A DNA stretch of 64,000 bases, taken from assembly GCA_037176845.1 (NCBI GenBank), contig JAYKXP010000061.1:1-64000 (forward strand), in the 5' to 3' direction. This document shows positions 1 through 12,480 of the stretch, piece by piece (the first letter of the stretch is position 1; each line of letters starts with the position of its first letter). The notes under the pieces were generated by a model. It worked only from the letters and a program-made list of their open reading frames with translations, was not told the DNA's origin and ran no database searches. The stretch comes from Paramarasmius palmivorus (taxonomy: Eukaryota > Basidiomycota > Agaricomycetes > Agaricales > Marasmiaceae). Made by a program: the position numbers and the translations under genes.

Positions 1-2729
1 GATATTCATCTCGAATTTTAACAGAGTTCGAGTTCCCTCACATGGTGCAGTATACTTCACTCTACGTCGTGAAAGGTTCTTCCAGGAGGCTATGCTAGAT
101 TGAGATTGATGTTAAGTATTCTTTGAGATAGCAAATCAATGTGCACAAAAGTGTTGTTGTATTCGCCGCCAGTTCGAAAGAACATTCCCAGAACAGAAAA
201 AAACACCCATGTGCTAATAGTGACCACACGCAGGGGTTCGATACTGCAATCTTCCGATTAATGCAAGTCGTAGGCAGACGCGATGCCATTTCGCCAGGCG
301 GCCTGAGCTTTTGGACTTACTACTTGTCAAATATTCATCGTGAGCGCCTGTCCGAATTGAACAAAAGACCACTTGGCTATACAATTCTTCCGAATGAAAG
401 ATTCTTAAAGTCCTGTAACTTCCCCTGTTCCTTACGAGGTCTGGGCGACCCATCTACCACATGTCCTTCTCCTTCCTCTACAAACATAATTACGCAACGT
501 CCACTTTTCCTCATTCTCTCTCCTTAGCAACCCAGGAGACCTCGGGATCCTTCATTATATCGTTTGCCTCTACTCGATACGCAACATCCTCAATCATCCC
601 TCTGAACCACTGCAGAACGGCCTCCGTCTCCATCTCGAGATCTGCGGTTTGCAATTATTTCCGGAATCATCCGCCTTGATCCTCGAAATGCTATCGTCGA
701 AAAGTCGTGAACAACCAATATGACCGCACGCCAGCAGTCTTCACAACTTATCACGTAGCCATCCTTTCCTTCTCTCGCCGACTTCTTTGTCTCACCAAGG
801 TACATGTTGTTTACTCAGGGTATCACCTGAGTTGGAGTGCCAACAAAGGTCTTCTAACGCCACGGGTAGGTTCTTATCGCTCCTTGCCCATCGTCAGTAT
901 GTCTAGCGGATTTGAAAGGGACTATAGGTGGGCGAGCACCTGCTTGACCAAGTGTGGAAGATCCAATCGAAATTCGAGTTGTGTTTCTGTTATATATTCT
1001 AGTAGCAGGTCTCTTTTAGTAGGTGATGGTGCGTAGTGTTGCTGTTGCTTGTGCTTGTTGTGGCCCCCCCCCGAGGTTCTATTTGGTGATTTTTTGTGGT
1101 TCTGATTGCCGTTATATGACCTGCTTGAAGAGATCGAGATGACGGTTTTGTTCTTCTGCAACGAGATTTACCATGTGCTTCGTGGTTTATCTGATGGGTG
1201 GTGTGTGGAACCGAAGGGTCGGGTTCGGAGGCGCCGTGAAGTGCTAGGTACGTGTAATAGAAGCAACCTTGTGGAGATTCGAAGCCATGCCCTTTGATTA
1301 GATGTATTTCCCGACAAAGGTTTCGTTCATGGCATCTGTATTTCGTTCGAGATCCCATGGCTGATACTTGTGTTGATTAGTACGACTGCGATTCAGATAG
1401 GTTTATCAGAATCGGACGACACCAACCAAGAATTACACCCCGCGGACCATCTTGTTGTTCTCCTTCTTCGGGAAATATCTACCGTGATCTCGTTTTGCGC
1501 CCAGGGTGAAGCCCAGACGGAGAAGCCGGTGCTTTAGTGGTACTTGTTCTGGATGTACATCACGGCGGTACGTTTATCATCAGTGTACAGCCGAGTAAGT
1601 TGTGCGAGGTTTCGGTGTTCCTGCACCTATCAATGTCAAATAATGGTCAGTACTGCGTTTGTCTTGAGATGGGATGGCGTGGAGAGTACATACATCCACG
1701 AAAGTTGACTACAACACCGCGATATCCCAGGCCGCCTTTTCAACGGGTGAGATGCAGGGTAGAGAATTGATTTCGAGAACGTATCTGTTCGTAGGAGCTG
1801 GATTGGATTCAGATCGTTTCTGGGAGAGACATGAACCCTGAAACCGCGTACCTCCAGTTAAACCATGCATAACTAAACAATGCTTGGTGTATCTCTTTCG
1901 CATTGAGAAATTGGATGGGGTGATGTTCTAGAGAACTTAGATGGGTGATTTCAGTATCTTCTGGTTGGCTTAGAATAGCTGGGGACGTACAGCGTTCCAC
2001 CATGTATGTTCGCTTTGTGAGGTGCTAGCCGGTATGTAAGTGAGTTTCTGATGAGTTGAATAACAAGCCACCGAAGGGTACCGGTTATAAAAACTTTGTG
2101 CCGGTCTTCGGTAAATCCCAAAGAACACAGTCTGCGTTTGAAAGGTGCCCGCTATGAACAATGTTTAGTTTCATCGAGATTGCGAAAAGAAAATAAAACA
2201 TTCGACTGACTTGAACAACCACCACGGTGCTCTAAATGTCCTTGTACAAGCTCGGATGCTGTCTTTTCCTCCACAAACTGCTTCGCAATTTATCGTCTGA
2301 TTCTCTCCATTCCAACGGTAATCTTTCTAAAGAGCAGTCCGACAGGTTTGAGGGGATAGATATCTGTGATTTGCCGTGTGCGCTAATGAAACATTTCGTG
2401 TTTCGGCCACTGGCGATGAAGGCGGCGGAAGCGGATTATGTTAGTGAATTAGGATCACTGGCTCTCGTTCGCAAAACGAGGCAATAAAGTGTATCTTGGC
2501 GTGATGGTGGTGGTGCAAACAGTTGAGGTGAGATTGTGGCTCCTCGGGATCATGAGTGGATGGATGAGTGTGCATTTTTATGAAGAGCGTGTTGATGCGG
2601 ACGGCTGTGCGCAGGAAAACGTCGGCCCTCGGGTATCTTTATTACCGTACATACAGAGCAGAGACACTACTTGCACTACTATAATACACTTTCAAGAAGT
2701 CAAAGCTCTCACAAGGGGTGGTTCCACTC
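1..2729. other. Intergenic region, no firm gene
   Basis: Apart from one weak exon candidate near the left end, I find no reading frame with a recognisable domain, conserved motif or consistent splice pattern. Open frames here are short, lie on both strands and look like chance. A run of nine or more C residues sits near 1064-1073. The segment may hold the end of a gene lying outside the window. Confidence 0.4.
511..641 (-). CDS. Possible 3'-terminal exon of an unidentified gene
   Basis: Reading the minus strand, a 3' splice site (CCGCAG) at about 642 is followed by a 43-codon open stretch that starts with Asp-Leu-Glu, is rich in Glu, Val and Trp, and ends in TGA at 511. Composition is protein-like and the splice signal is good, but I cannot connect it convincingly to upstream exons. 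It could be the tail of a gene whose earlier exons lie around 650-850, or a relic. No family recognised. Confidence 0.22.
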
Positions 2730-4652
2730 TCAGTGGAACATTGTAACAGGAAAACCTTCAAACCATGCCTGTCTGACGACTCTGTGTAGAACTCTGCATA
2801 CGATCCCGTCCTTCTCGAGGGCTATGGCCCTTGCAGCGGAATTACTTCCATTACCGGCGTCCGAACAATCCGATTCCAAATCTTCGAGTTCTACGTCGGA
2901 TTCATGTTCTTCAGAATCATCGGTCGCGATGGATCCACAGTCAGATTCCGAATCAGAATTCTCTTCTGCCCTGTACTCCCACCATAGATATATGTTTGTC
3001 AGTCGTTGAACATCTTCAGCGCGTTCCGATGTCGTGATTGAGCGTGTGTTCCTGGACTCTGCAACAGCCAAGGCATCGTCAAAGAGCTCCTCTATGAAGC
3101 AAGGACGAAAATTGAGCTCTCGTACTTCAAGCCACTTCAGCTTGGGCGACGGAATATCAGAGTGTCTTCGGAGGCCAGGCTTCAGATGCGCCGTTTTTAG
3201 ACTAGCCAATAAGTGTGCGGTGCATGGAGAGATGCCAACGATGGGGGCGAATGAGGCGTAGCGGAGATGAGTCAAGTTTGGTAAATTCTGGGCGAGGATC
3301 GTCATTTCGGACTCGTGATACGAGACAGGGTCGGATTCGAGGGTCAAGAACTGCAAGAAAGTTGTGCATCGGTGCAAAGGGGCTGTGACGGCGAAAGGTA
3401 GCGTGTAATACGGTTGCCCATGGTCGCTCAAATCGTGTCCGTAAACATCAAGTTCGTTATTGATGTAAAGGCTGACGAGCGCAGGTATTCGGAACGAATT
3501 GAACAGCCAGATCCATTCTTCCATTGGATCCCAGTAGCAAGTAATCTTGAGGTATCGTAAGAATGGTAGTTCCAGGTCATCGATATTCCCTGGTATCCCC
3601 CTGTCCTTCCACATCAAACAAGCGCTGAATATCTCGAGTCTCGAGTTGCTTGCTAGTACATCGCGAAGATGAGACATATCCTCCACCCCACCGAGCCTTA
3701 GGCCTGTGAGGGCATGCTGATTGTAGGGCGATAGGTTGAAATGTCCTGGTAAGCCTTCTTCTTCAGACACGTAGGTGAGATTTGGCGCGCGGCGGATAGC
3801 CCGCCAAAACCAAGCAGATTTCGAGTCCTGATCATCGTCCACGCTGACATCATGCGAAAAGATGTGTAGTCGGGGAAAGGAGATGAGCGACATTCCGGTA
3901 ACGTATGGAGATAAAGCCTCCCAGCGAACCTGTAGCTCTAGGCTCGCGCACCGATGCATTTGTCGGAGAATTGAACGATATGCGTCAACAGTCTTCTTCT
4001 CAAGCCCCTCGTGATATGCTCGCACCGAGGCGAATGTCCCACAGCGTCTTCTCGCGTCCCAAATGCTGATGTGTAAGGGAGCCTTGGCCGAATACCGGAG
4101 ATAAGTTCGTACGAGAGGCCTAATATCGGTCTGTTGACACTGGTGATAGATGTCGAAGGATATGGTAGACCATAGACGTGGACGAGAGGTAACAATCTTC
4201 CTCCATGCCGCGCAAGTAAGGGATAAGGTGTGTGCTGTCGCTTGGATCGGGCCTTCGTGAGGGATGTGGAATGGGTAGTAGTTTCGAGTATCACATTCTC
4301 CGAGTATGATTGTGGGGCATGCTAGAGTGAATATCTCGTCCCAAACTTCGACAGGTATCCTGCGCAGTCCAGATACCATAGCTTGTCGATTTGATAGTCG
4401 CTCTTCCGCTGCTTTCCTGCCCTCCTTCAGCTTGTCCACGGCGTCCTGGTACCATGAAATCTTCTCGTCATACTCCTTCAACAATTCTTTCTCATCCTTG
4501 ATCATTTCATGGGTTTGAGCGGCTTCTGCTTCTGTAAGAACGTAGTCTGAACGAAGGGCATGGGCGGGAATGGGTTGATTGGCGATGCGCTCAATGTATG
4601 CGTGGTAGCCGTTAGAGTGTGCCGTACGTGTCAGCATTCTATCGCCATTCAT
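2730..4652 (-). CDS. F-box protein (tandem paralogue 1)
   Basis: A 640-residue F-box protein, probably an adaptor subunit of an SCF ubiquitin ligase that would bind Skp1 and a substrate. Residues about 45-92 form a charged helical stretch, followed by the F-box (about 95-140, core L-R-R-I-P-V-E-V-W-D-E-I-F). The rest has spaced leucines like degenerate leucine-rich repeats. Near residues 565-610 there is an acidic Ser/Asp/Glu tract, then a conserved tail block (ALEKDG). The ATG is correct because a 54-bp intron (4655-4708) ends 2 bases upstream, as in the paralogues. Unlike them it lacks the N-terminal CxxC: the site reads Ser-Asn-Gly-Tyr. It is closest to the next two genes, so tandem duplication is likely. 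The substrate is unknown. Confidence 0.9.
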   Translation of the reverse strand: MNGDRMLTRTAHSNGYHAYIERIANQPIPAHALRSDYVLTEAEAAQTHEMIKDEKELLKEYDEKISWYQDAVDKLKEGRKAAEERLSNRQAMVSGLRRIPVEVWDEIFTLACPTIILGECDTRNYYPFHIPHEGPIQATAHTLSLTCAAWRKIVTSRPRLWSTISFDIYHQCQQTDIRPLVRTYLRYSAKAPLHISIWDARRRCGTFASVRAYHEGLEKKTVDAYRSILRQMHRCASLELQVRWEALSPYVTGMSLISFPRLHIFSHDVSVDDDQDSKSAWFWRAIRRAPNLTYVSEEEGLPGHFNLSPYNQHALTGLRLGGVEDMSHLRDVLASNSRLEIFSACLMWKDRGIPGNIDDLELPFLRYLKITCYWDPMEEWIWLFNSFRIPALVSLYINNELDVYGHDLSDHGQPYYTLPFAVTAPLHRCTTFLQFLTLESDPVSYHESEMTILAQNLPNLTHLRYASFAPIVGISPCTAHLLASLKTAHLKPGLRRHSDIPSPKLKWLEVRELNFRPCFIEELFDDALAVAESRNTRSITTSERAEDVQRLTNIYLWWEYRAEENSDSESDCGSIATDDSEEHESDVELEDLESDCSDAGNGSNSAARAIALEKDGIVCRVLHRVVRQAWFEGFPVTMFH

Positions 4653-4708
4653 TGCTAAAATGATCGTCAGTTGGTATTAATATCGATCATAGACTGATTA
4701 CAGCCTAC

Positions 4709-5110
4709 CTGAGAGGTTAGGCGAGAGTGACACGTTATAATCCTTGTCGACGGGTGAAGAAGCAGAGTGAAGAAGTGATTTCCGTTGCTTCTTCAAGTTG
4801 TAATCGAGAGCAGTGCTGAGAATAAATGAAGCAGAATCGGGGCTTTGAGTCAAGTTGAGGATGTGGTAGCAGATCAAGAACGAGTGCTGACGCGTTCACG
4901 TCCGCCTTTCCCAAACCTTTAAATTTCCCAGTGGGCAGCTGCAGACCTGGACCATGCGATTGAACGGAGCTTCATGCATCATGAAGTGGAACGAGTCTGG
5001 GGCACCCACGGGGTTTCTCTACTACTATGGCTGGTATATATAGTATAATTGCGAGTCCTGCAATTCAAGGTGCAAAAAGGTAAAGGAACGAACAAGAATA
5101 TACATGTACA
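4709..5110. other. Promoter/leader region between tandem F-box genes
   Basis: This holds the upstream exon and promoter of the first F-box gene and the 3' flank of the second. The stretch around 4855-4882 (core GAGGATGTGGTAGCAGATC) recurs at about 7187-7212 upstream of the second gene, so the duplication included the promoter. A TATATATA-like run lies at 5033-5042. No other gene seen. Confidence 0.5.
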
Positions 5111-7118
5111 CTAATCAAAGTTGACAGGAAACTTGTCGTACGGCTTTAAGTACTGCTGTTCAACTCTGCATATCATCCCAGTTTTCTCCAGAGCCACCAT
5201 TCTAGCTACAAGTGAATCGACATCAGCTTCCGAGTTTACACAGCTCCAGTCAGAACCATCGGATGCTAGGTCGGATCCACTGTCACTGTCAGAGTCGTCT
5301 CCATGCTCTGAATCCGACTCATCCGAATCCGAATCGTGATCCTCGTGTTTCATCCAGGAAAGGTGAACCTTGGATAGTGATACGACACCCTCGAGCCCTG
5401 ATCTTGCAAGTGAAGTTGTACTCCTTGATGATGCCATGTTCAAAACCATTTCGATGAGCTCCTGCTCGACACGGGGACAGAAGTTGAACTCTCGTATTTC
5501 GAGCCATTCTAGACTTGGCGCCAAAGCGTGTATGCGCAATTTGATATCCAGTGGAAGTTTGAGGCGTGAAAGTAAATGAGCTGTGCAAGCAGAGATGCCA
5601 GGAACCGGGGCATAGGTCGCAAAACGGAAATGGGACAGATTTGGCAGATTCTGGACAAGATTCGTTATCTCGAGCTCGTGGTACGAGATGGGATTGAATT
5701 GCAGTGTCAAGAGCCGTAAGGAGCTCGCGCATCGATATAGCGTGGATGTGACTGAAATTGGTGGGCTGTGATAGAGAATCATTGGTTCGTCTTCTTCCAA
5801 GAGGTCGTTTTCCGTGTCCTGCGCTCCTCCTATCCAAAGACTCCGTAGTGCAGGCATCCTGAGCGAGTCAAACAGGCCAAACCACTCATCGACTGGTGTG
5901 CCGCAATAAATCTTCAAGTCACGTAGGCACGGAAGGACCTGAGGGCTGATGTCTTCGGGTATCAACTCGAAGGACCAAAGCAACAAAGCCCGTACATCGA
6001 GCGTTTCCAGCTTCGGATTGTTGACAAGAATACTCCGAAGATCTGATACACGGTCTACTCCACCGAGGCGCAGCGTTGTCAGCGTCGATGGATTGAAAGG
6101 TAACGCATCGACATGACTAGGATCACTCCTCGTCTCGTACACAAAGGCAAGGTTAGGTGCGGTGCGAACCACTCGCCAAAACCAAGCCGTTGCAGCATAT
6201 TCGTCGCGGTCCACGTTGACGTTGTGTGAAAAGGAATGAAGTCGAGGAAAAGCGATCGTGGAAATGCCAGCAATGTATGGGGTCAGAGCTTCCCAGTTGA
6301 CCGATAACTCTAGCTTTGCGCATCGAGGCATTTGCCGAAGAATCAACCGATATGCATCGATGGCCTTGCTGTGCAGTCTTGCGTAGTATGCATGTACAGA
6401 GGCGAATCTTCTCTTCGTGTCACGGATATTGATCTCCAAAGGAGCCGTGCCAGAATACTTGAAGTAGATTTGTAGGAGGGGTCTGCTGTCGGTGTACCAA
6501 CGATGTCGGTAGATGTTGAAGGAAATGGTGGACCAAAGACGGGGTCGAGAAGTGACAATTCGCCTCCAGCTTGCGCAAGTAACCGATAGAAAATATGCTG
6601 TTGCGCGAATGCGCCCTTTACGAGGAATGTGGAATGGGTAGTAGTTTTGGCTGTGGCATTCTCCGACTCTGACCGTCTGACAGGCCAAGGAAAAGATTTC
6701 GTCTAAAATCTCGACAGGAAGCCTGCGCAACCCGGATGCTATCGCTCGTCGTTTTTCCAACCGTTCTCCCAATGCTTTGCTGCCCTCCTTCAGCTCATCC
6801 ACAACCTTCTGGTGCCATGAAATCTTCTCGTTGTATTCCTTCAATAGTATCTCCTCCTCGTCGATCAATGCACGAGCTTGGTGAGCTTCTGCTTCCGAGG
6901 GTATATAATCTGAGCGAAGTGCATGAACAGGAATGGGCTGATTGGCACCGTGCTCAATGTATGCGTGGCAATCGTTACAGAGAGTTGTACGTGTCGATTT
7001 TCTGCTGCTATCTATTGCTGGAATGATCGACAGGTTGTATCAATACCGATTGTTAGACTGAACCCAAACGTAGCCTACCCAGGTAAAATTGGTGTCTATA
7101 ATCCTTGTCTGCCAGCAT
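5111..7118 (-). CDS. F-box protein (tandem paralogue 2), start moved to upstream exon
   Basis: Predicted 648-residue F-box protein, close paralogue of its two neighbours. Exon 2 (7017-5111) carries a CxxC (C-N-D-C, residues 27-30), the helical stretch, the F-box (L-R-R-L-P-V-E-I-L-D-E-I-F), leucine-rich-like segments and a long acidic Asp/Ser/Glu tract before the conserved tail. At the position where paralogues 1 and 3 have their ATG this gene has ATA, and exon 2 holds no other Met before the F-box. An ATG at 7118-7116 in the upstream exon (7118-7079, 40 nt) joins in frame across a 61-bp intron (7078-7018), adding the start M-L-A-D-K-D-Y. That restores a length matching the paralogues (640 and 655). 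Transcript data would settle whether this start is used. Confidence 0.85.
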
Positions 7119-7357
7119 TGTGGAGATACTGGAATTTTTGGCCAAAGATTGAGAGAAAAAATGAAGCAGGATTGATGTTTCGATGAAGTTGAGGATGTGG
7201 TAGCAGATCAAGAAGTGGTCATACTGACGCGTCGCGTCTGTATTTTACAGCATAAGGACACGTGTCTGACATTTCCGGGTGCCCAGACACTCTCAAGCTT
7301 GCTTGCGGGTAAACATGACCATTTGTGCAAAGACTCAGAGTAAATTCTAAACTTTGA

Positions 7358-9325
7358 CTACTGATAGAACTTCAACAAGTCGAAATCATCACCAACACTC
7401 AGGTCATCACACCATTGCATCGCTTTCCGCTCTATGCTACAGATCGTCCCATCTCTTTCAAGAGCTTCGATCCGGGCGCCGAAATGCGTGTACAAGAGAG
7501 GCCTGCATGAAGGTTCCGTACCGTGAAGCCGTGTGGAAGCAGACAGAAGATGTCCACTCGAGGCGGACTTGTTGTCTGAATCCGATTCTGAAGTGGAGTG
7601 ACCGTCTTCCGAATCGGAATCATGGTCTAAGGCGTGCACCTCGCTCGAGTCATCTTCCTTCCACCAAAGGTAAACCCTCGACAATGACCGTGACGCAACC
7701 TTTTCGAGTCCCGACGCTCTCAACGCACTGGCACTCCTGGATGATGCCATGGCCAAGACCTTTTCCACAAGCTCTGTCTCGGAACGAGGACAGAAGTTGA
7801 ATTCTCGTATCTCCAGCCGCTCGAGCTTCGGGGCCAAGATACATGAGCTCGAGACAGCATCAGAGTTCCCGCATGCTACTTGGAGGCTGGCAAGAAAGTG
7901 CGTGGTACAGAGAGATATACCAGCTACCTTTGCAAATGTCGTGAAACGAAAATGTACGAGGTTGGGAAGATTCTTGACAAGATTCGTTATTTCGGGTTCG
8001 TTATAATAGACGGGGTTGTAGTGAAGCGATAGGAACTGAAGGGAATTTGCGAAATGATGCAACTTGGAGGTGAAGGAGGCTGGTGGAGTGTGATACTGAT
8101 GCTCCGAGACGTCATCATCCAGACTAAGTTCGCTGCCTATCCAAAGGCTATTGAGTACAGGCATCCTGAACAACTCGACGAAGTGAAGCCACTCTTCCAT
8201 CGGGTGTCCACAGTAGATCTTGAGGTCCCTTAGGCTTGGGAGTTCCATAACATGGGCACTCTGAGGATGCTCTGCTGTGTTCCACATCCTCAAGCCGCGG
8301 ACGCTGAAAACCTCTACTCTCGGATTTAGGCAGAGCGTATTACAGAGCCCGGATAAACCGTACACGTCACCGAGGCGTAGCTTCGTGAACGAAGTGTATG
8401 GAGGTATACCAAAATGGCTTGGAACACTGTCTTCTTCGAAGACGCAGGTGAGATTGGGCGCCATTCTGACAGCCCTCCAAAACCAACCAGACTCGTAGTG
8501 CTGATCTTGTTCTACATTGACATCGTGAGACAAGGAGTGTAGTAGTGGGAATGACATATCGGAGATTCCGGTGACACTTTGGGATAAAGCCTGCCAATTG
8601 ACCTGCAGCTCCAGCTTTGCACATCGAGATATGTGCTGGAAAATCAATTGATACGCTTCAACAACGGTTTTGTCGAGCCTATCATGGTACTCCCTCACGG
8701 AAGTGAAGATTGTGCCGTAATCTATATTCGAGTCCCAAATACTGATTTCCAAAGGAGCCGTCGCCGAATACTTGAAGTAGATTCGTAAGAGGGATCTGAC
8801 GTCGATGTCACTACGATGATTGTGTATATCGAAGGAAATAGCTGCCCAAAGACGCGGACGAGAGGTAATAATTTGCCGCCATGCAGCACAGACGAGTGAT
8901 AGGGAGCGTGCAGTTGCACGGGTATGACCTTTGTCTGTGATGTGGAATGGGTAGTCGTTTCGATAGTCGCATTCCCCGAGTCGTATCGTTTGACATGCCA
9001 AGGAGAATATCTCGTCCCAAACCTCGACGGGGAGTCTGCGTAGCGCAGATACCACAACTCGTCGTTTTCTCAACCGCTCCTCCACCGTTTTCCTAGCTCT
9101 CTCAACTTTATCTGCAACATTCCGATGCCACGAAATGCTTTCTTCGTACTCCTTCAGTAATCTCTCATCCTCCTCGATCAATGCCCGAATATGAGTGGTC
9201 TCTGCTCCGGTAAGAGTATGGTCCGAGCGAAGTATATGAGGGGGAGTAGGCGAGCCGGGGTCTTCGATGAATGCGTCACAGTGGTTGCAAAGAGCCGTGC
9301 GCCTCGATATATTGTCATCATTCAT
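7358..9325 (-). CDS. F-box protein (tandem paralogue 3)
   Basis: A 655-residue F-box protein with the same plan as the two genes to its left: CxxC at residues 13-16 (C-N-H-C), a charged helix (about 50-92), F-box (about 94-140, L-R-R-L-P-V-E-V-W-D-E-I-F), then a long region with LRR-like leucine spacing. It has a Ser/Asp/Glu-rich tract near the C terminus and the tail block ALERDG. The ATG lies 2 bases after a leader intron (9328-9392, donor GTGGGT, acceptor TTTCAG), the same position as in paralogue 1. It probably acts as a substrate receptor of an SCF ligase; the target cannot be inferred. All three tandem genes point the same way, consistent with unequal crossing-over. Confidence 0.9.
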   Translation of the reverse strand: MNDDNISRRTALCNHCDAFIEDPGSPTPPHILRSDHTLTGAETTHIRALIEEDERLLKEYEESISWHRNVADKVERARKTVEERLRKRRVVVSALRRLPVEVWDEIFSLACQTIRLGECDYRNDYPFHITDKGHTRATARSLSLVCAAWRQIITSRPRLWAAISFDIHNHRSDIDVRSLLRIYFKYSATAPLEISIWDSNIDYGTIFTSVREYHDRLDKTVVEAYQLIFQHISRCAKLELQVNWQALSQSVTGISDMSFPLLHSLSHDVNVEQDQHYESGWFWRAVRMAPNLTCVFEEDSVPSHFGIPPYTSFTKLRLGDVYGLSGLCNTLCLNPRVEVFSVRGLRMWNTAEHPQSAHVMELPSLRDLKIYCGHPMEEWLHFVELFRMPVLNSLWIGSELSLDDDVSEHQYHTPPASFTSKLHHFANSLQFLSLHYNPVYYNEPEITNLVKNLPNLVHFRFTTFAKVAGISLCTTHFLASLQVACGNSDAVSSSCILAPKLERLEIREFNFCPRSETELVEKVLAMASSRSASALRASGLEKVASRSLSRVYLWWKEDDSSEVHALDHDSDSEDGHSTSESDSDNKSASSGHLLSASTRLHGTEPSCRPLLYTHFGARIEALERDGTICSIERKAMQWCDDLSVGDDFDLLKFYQ

Positions 9326-9392
9326 GGCTGAAATGGTTTTTGGGACGTGTCAACATCGACTAGGTCTGCCATTAGAAGATAACACAACCCAC

Positions 9393-9882
9393 CGAACCTC
9401 GAACCGAGCTTGGGCGAAATTGATACACTTCCTAGCGATAACAAAGAGTATCTCGATGCTGAACTCTTGACAGCTGGGACGTGTGCTGTATGTATATTCC
9501 AAAGTCGCACATCAGGATGAGGACATACTGCATCTGTAATAGTAGATGTACTGACTGGCCAATAGACTTTATGGTTCTGCAGTCACTTCGAACGAAATAA
9601 CGCCGGAATTTGGTTGTAATGTTCGTTTGTCCAGGAAAAGCCGTGGTGAGTGAGAAGAAGTGATCGATGATCGCTAAAAAGCCACGGGCACATGAGTTAT
9701 TGAGCACGCACTCCTCCTCGGCGCGAGGTTCGATCGAGGATCATCGAACATCGCAGCGGATGGTTACGAGTCTAGCGAGCGCACTCGTTGAACACCGACT
9801 ACCCATATTTATTCTCTATTATAATTATACACTTGCAGTTTCTACTCTAGGAAGCATTTGATTCTAAAATCGCTACACATCT
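9393..9882. other. Intergenic region, no gene seen
   Basis: Between the leader of the third F-box gene and the stop codon of the oxidoreductase. It contains AT-rich stretches (about 9805-9840) and presumably the F-box promoter and the oxidoreductase 3' UTR. No coding signal recognised. Confidence 0.5.
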
Positions 9883-11243
<1,361 letters not shown>

Positions 11244-11275
11244 CTAGTTGCAGAGCTTGATACGTCGGTTGGTCC

Positions 11276-11283
11276 ATTTTATA
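11276..11283 (-). promoter_or_regulatory. TATA box of the OYE-type gene
   Basis: On the minus strand this reads TATAAAAT within CCGGCTATAAAATGG, 63-70 bp upstream of the oxidoreductase ATG at 11213. Spacing and match are good for a core promoter with a short leader. Confidence 0.6.
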
Positions 11284-11487
11284 GCCGGTTCTCTTGAAGG
11301 TTCTCTGTCAGATCCACGGAATAAAGTTCTAGAAATGGATTGGTAAGTGAGAAATTCCATAGTCATCCACTCGGTCATCCACTCCTTTAAATAAATCAAC
11401 TGAAGCCTGCCTTACCAAGCTGCTATCTGGCACACATAGATATCTCTTCCTTGATTCCTGGGCAGGCTGACGCCATAATGAGAGAAA

Positions 11488-12075
11488 CACAGGTGGCAGC
11501 CCCGCCTTTTTGAGCTCAGAAAGTAAAAGGGAAACACTAAAGGAAACACTAAAGGAAATATCAGAGTAATTCCCAGAATTTAATCATATATATGGACGCT
11601 GAAACCTAGCCATTGTGTGCCTAAAAATGGTCTGTGTAGCGCGAGATAAATATCGGCTGGATTATTTAGGAAATACTACAAATTATTTCCCGGAAAAATG
11701 AGATCTAGATGCCCAGATATACATAATCTCCTGCCTAAAAAATATTATCACTTCTTGGCAAAAAATCTAACATTTGTTCGCCAAGATATGTCTCATTTTT
11801 GGGTGCTATTTTTCAATTCCCGAGGATCTCCCCCTTTGGGTGAGATCATCTCTCCCTGACCTTCCAAGATTCGCTACATTATCTTTGATTCTGCGATGAT
11901 CCGATCCGTGTAGTATCGAAATCTAGTGATATTCGAGCGAAAACTATACTTAGAAAAACGTTTGCCGCACAGAGAGAGGAAATGGGGATAGGGATAAGGA
12001 GAAAAGGCGGCGAGAGAGCTAAGAGAGCTGAGAGAAAAACCGGAAAGCTACTAAGAGAAAAAGCGGAGGGGACAA
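11488..12075 (+). repeat. Dispersed repeat, copy 1 (possible solo LTR or MITE-like element)
   Basis: About 590 bp begins with CACAGGTGGCAGCCC and ends near the polypurine stretch around 12040-12075. It is highly similar, in opposite orientation, to 43165-43723. Shared landmarks include a duplicated block AGGAAACACTAA, the run ATTTAATCATATATATGG and a string of A/T-rich motifs. This copy has extra purine-rich sequence at its right end. No terminal inverted repeats, target-site duplication or coding frame could be confirmed, so the class (solo LTR, MITE, other) is open. Confidence 0.75.
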
Positions 12076-12480
12076 ACTTGTGACAAAGTATACGGAACAA
12101 AGGAAGGAAGGAGGTAAAGCCCACTAGGCGGATATTGGGGAAGAGACTCAGAGGCTAGTGCAGCGAGAATCATCGTCGAGACGTCGATGAGTGAACGTGC
12201 TACCTGCTAGTATCCAACAAGTTACAACCATCCAGGATTACTTCTCCGAGTCCTTGTCCCCAGTCGTATGGGTTATGTGAGGTAAGTGGTGAGGGTGCCG
12301 CAGTATGGGCCCGGGTACGAGACACTTGAAGCCCGTAAGTTTGTGCGTCAATTTTCATACTATCTTCAGCACTTGGGGGTCGTTGGAGGTTGTTGGGCAC
12401 ATAGCAGAGTCTGTGAGATTGCGTCACTGCAGAGATAATCCATGATCGATGAAACTGACACTTCCGCTGTGTTGAACCCG

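Noticed and set aside
11488..12075. Repeat as a tRNA-derived SINE
   Set aside because: No A-box/B-box pair or tRNA-like head could be seen at the defined end.
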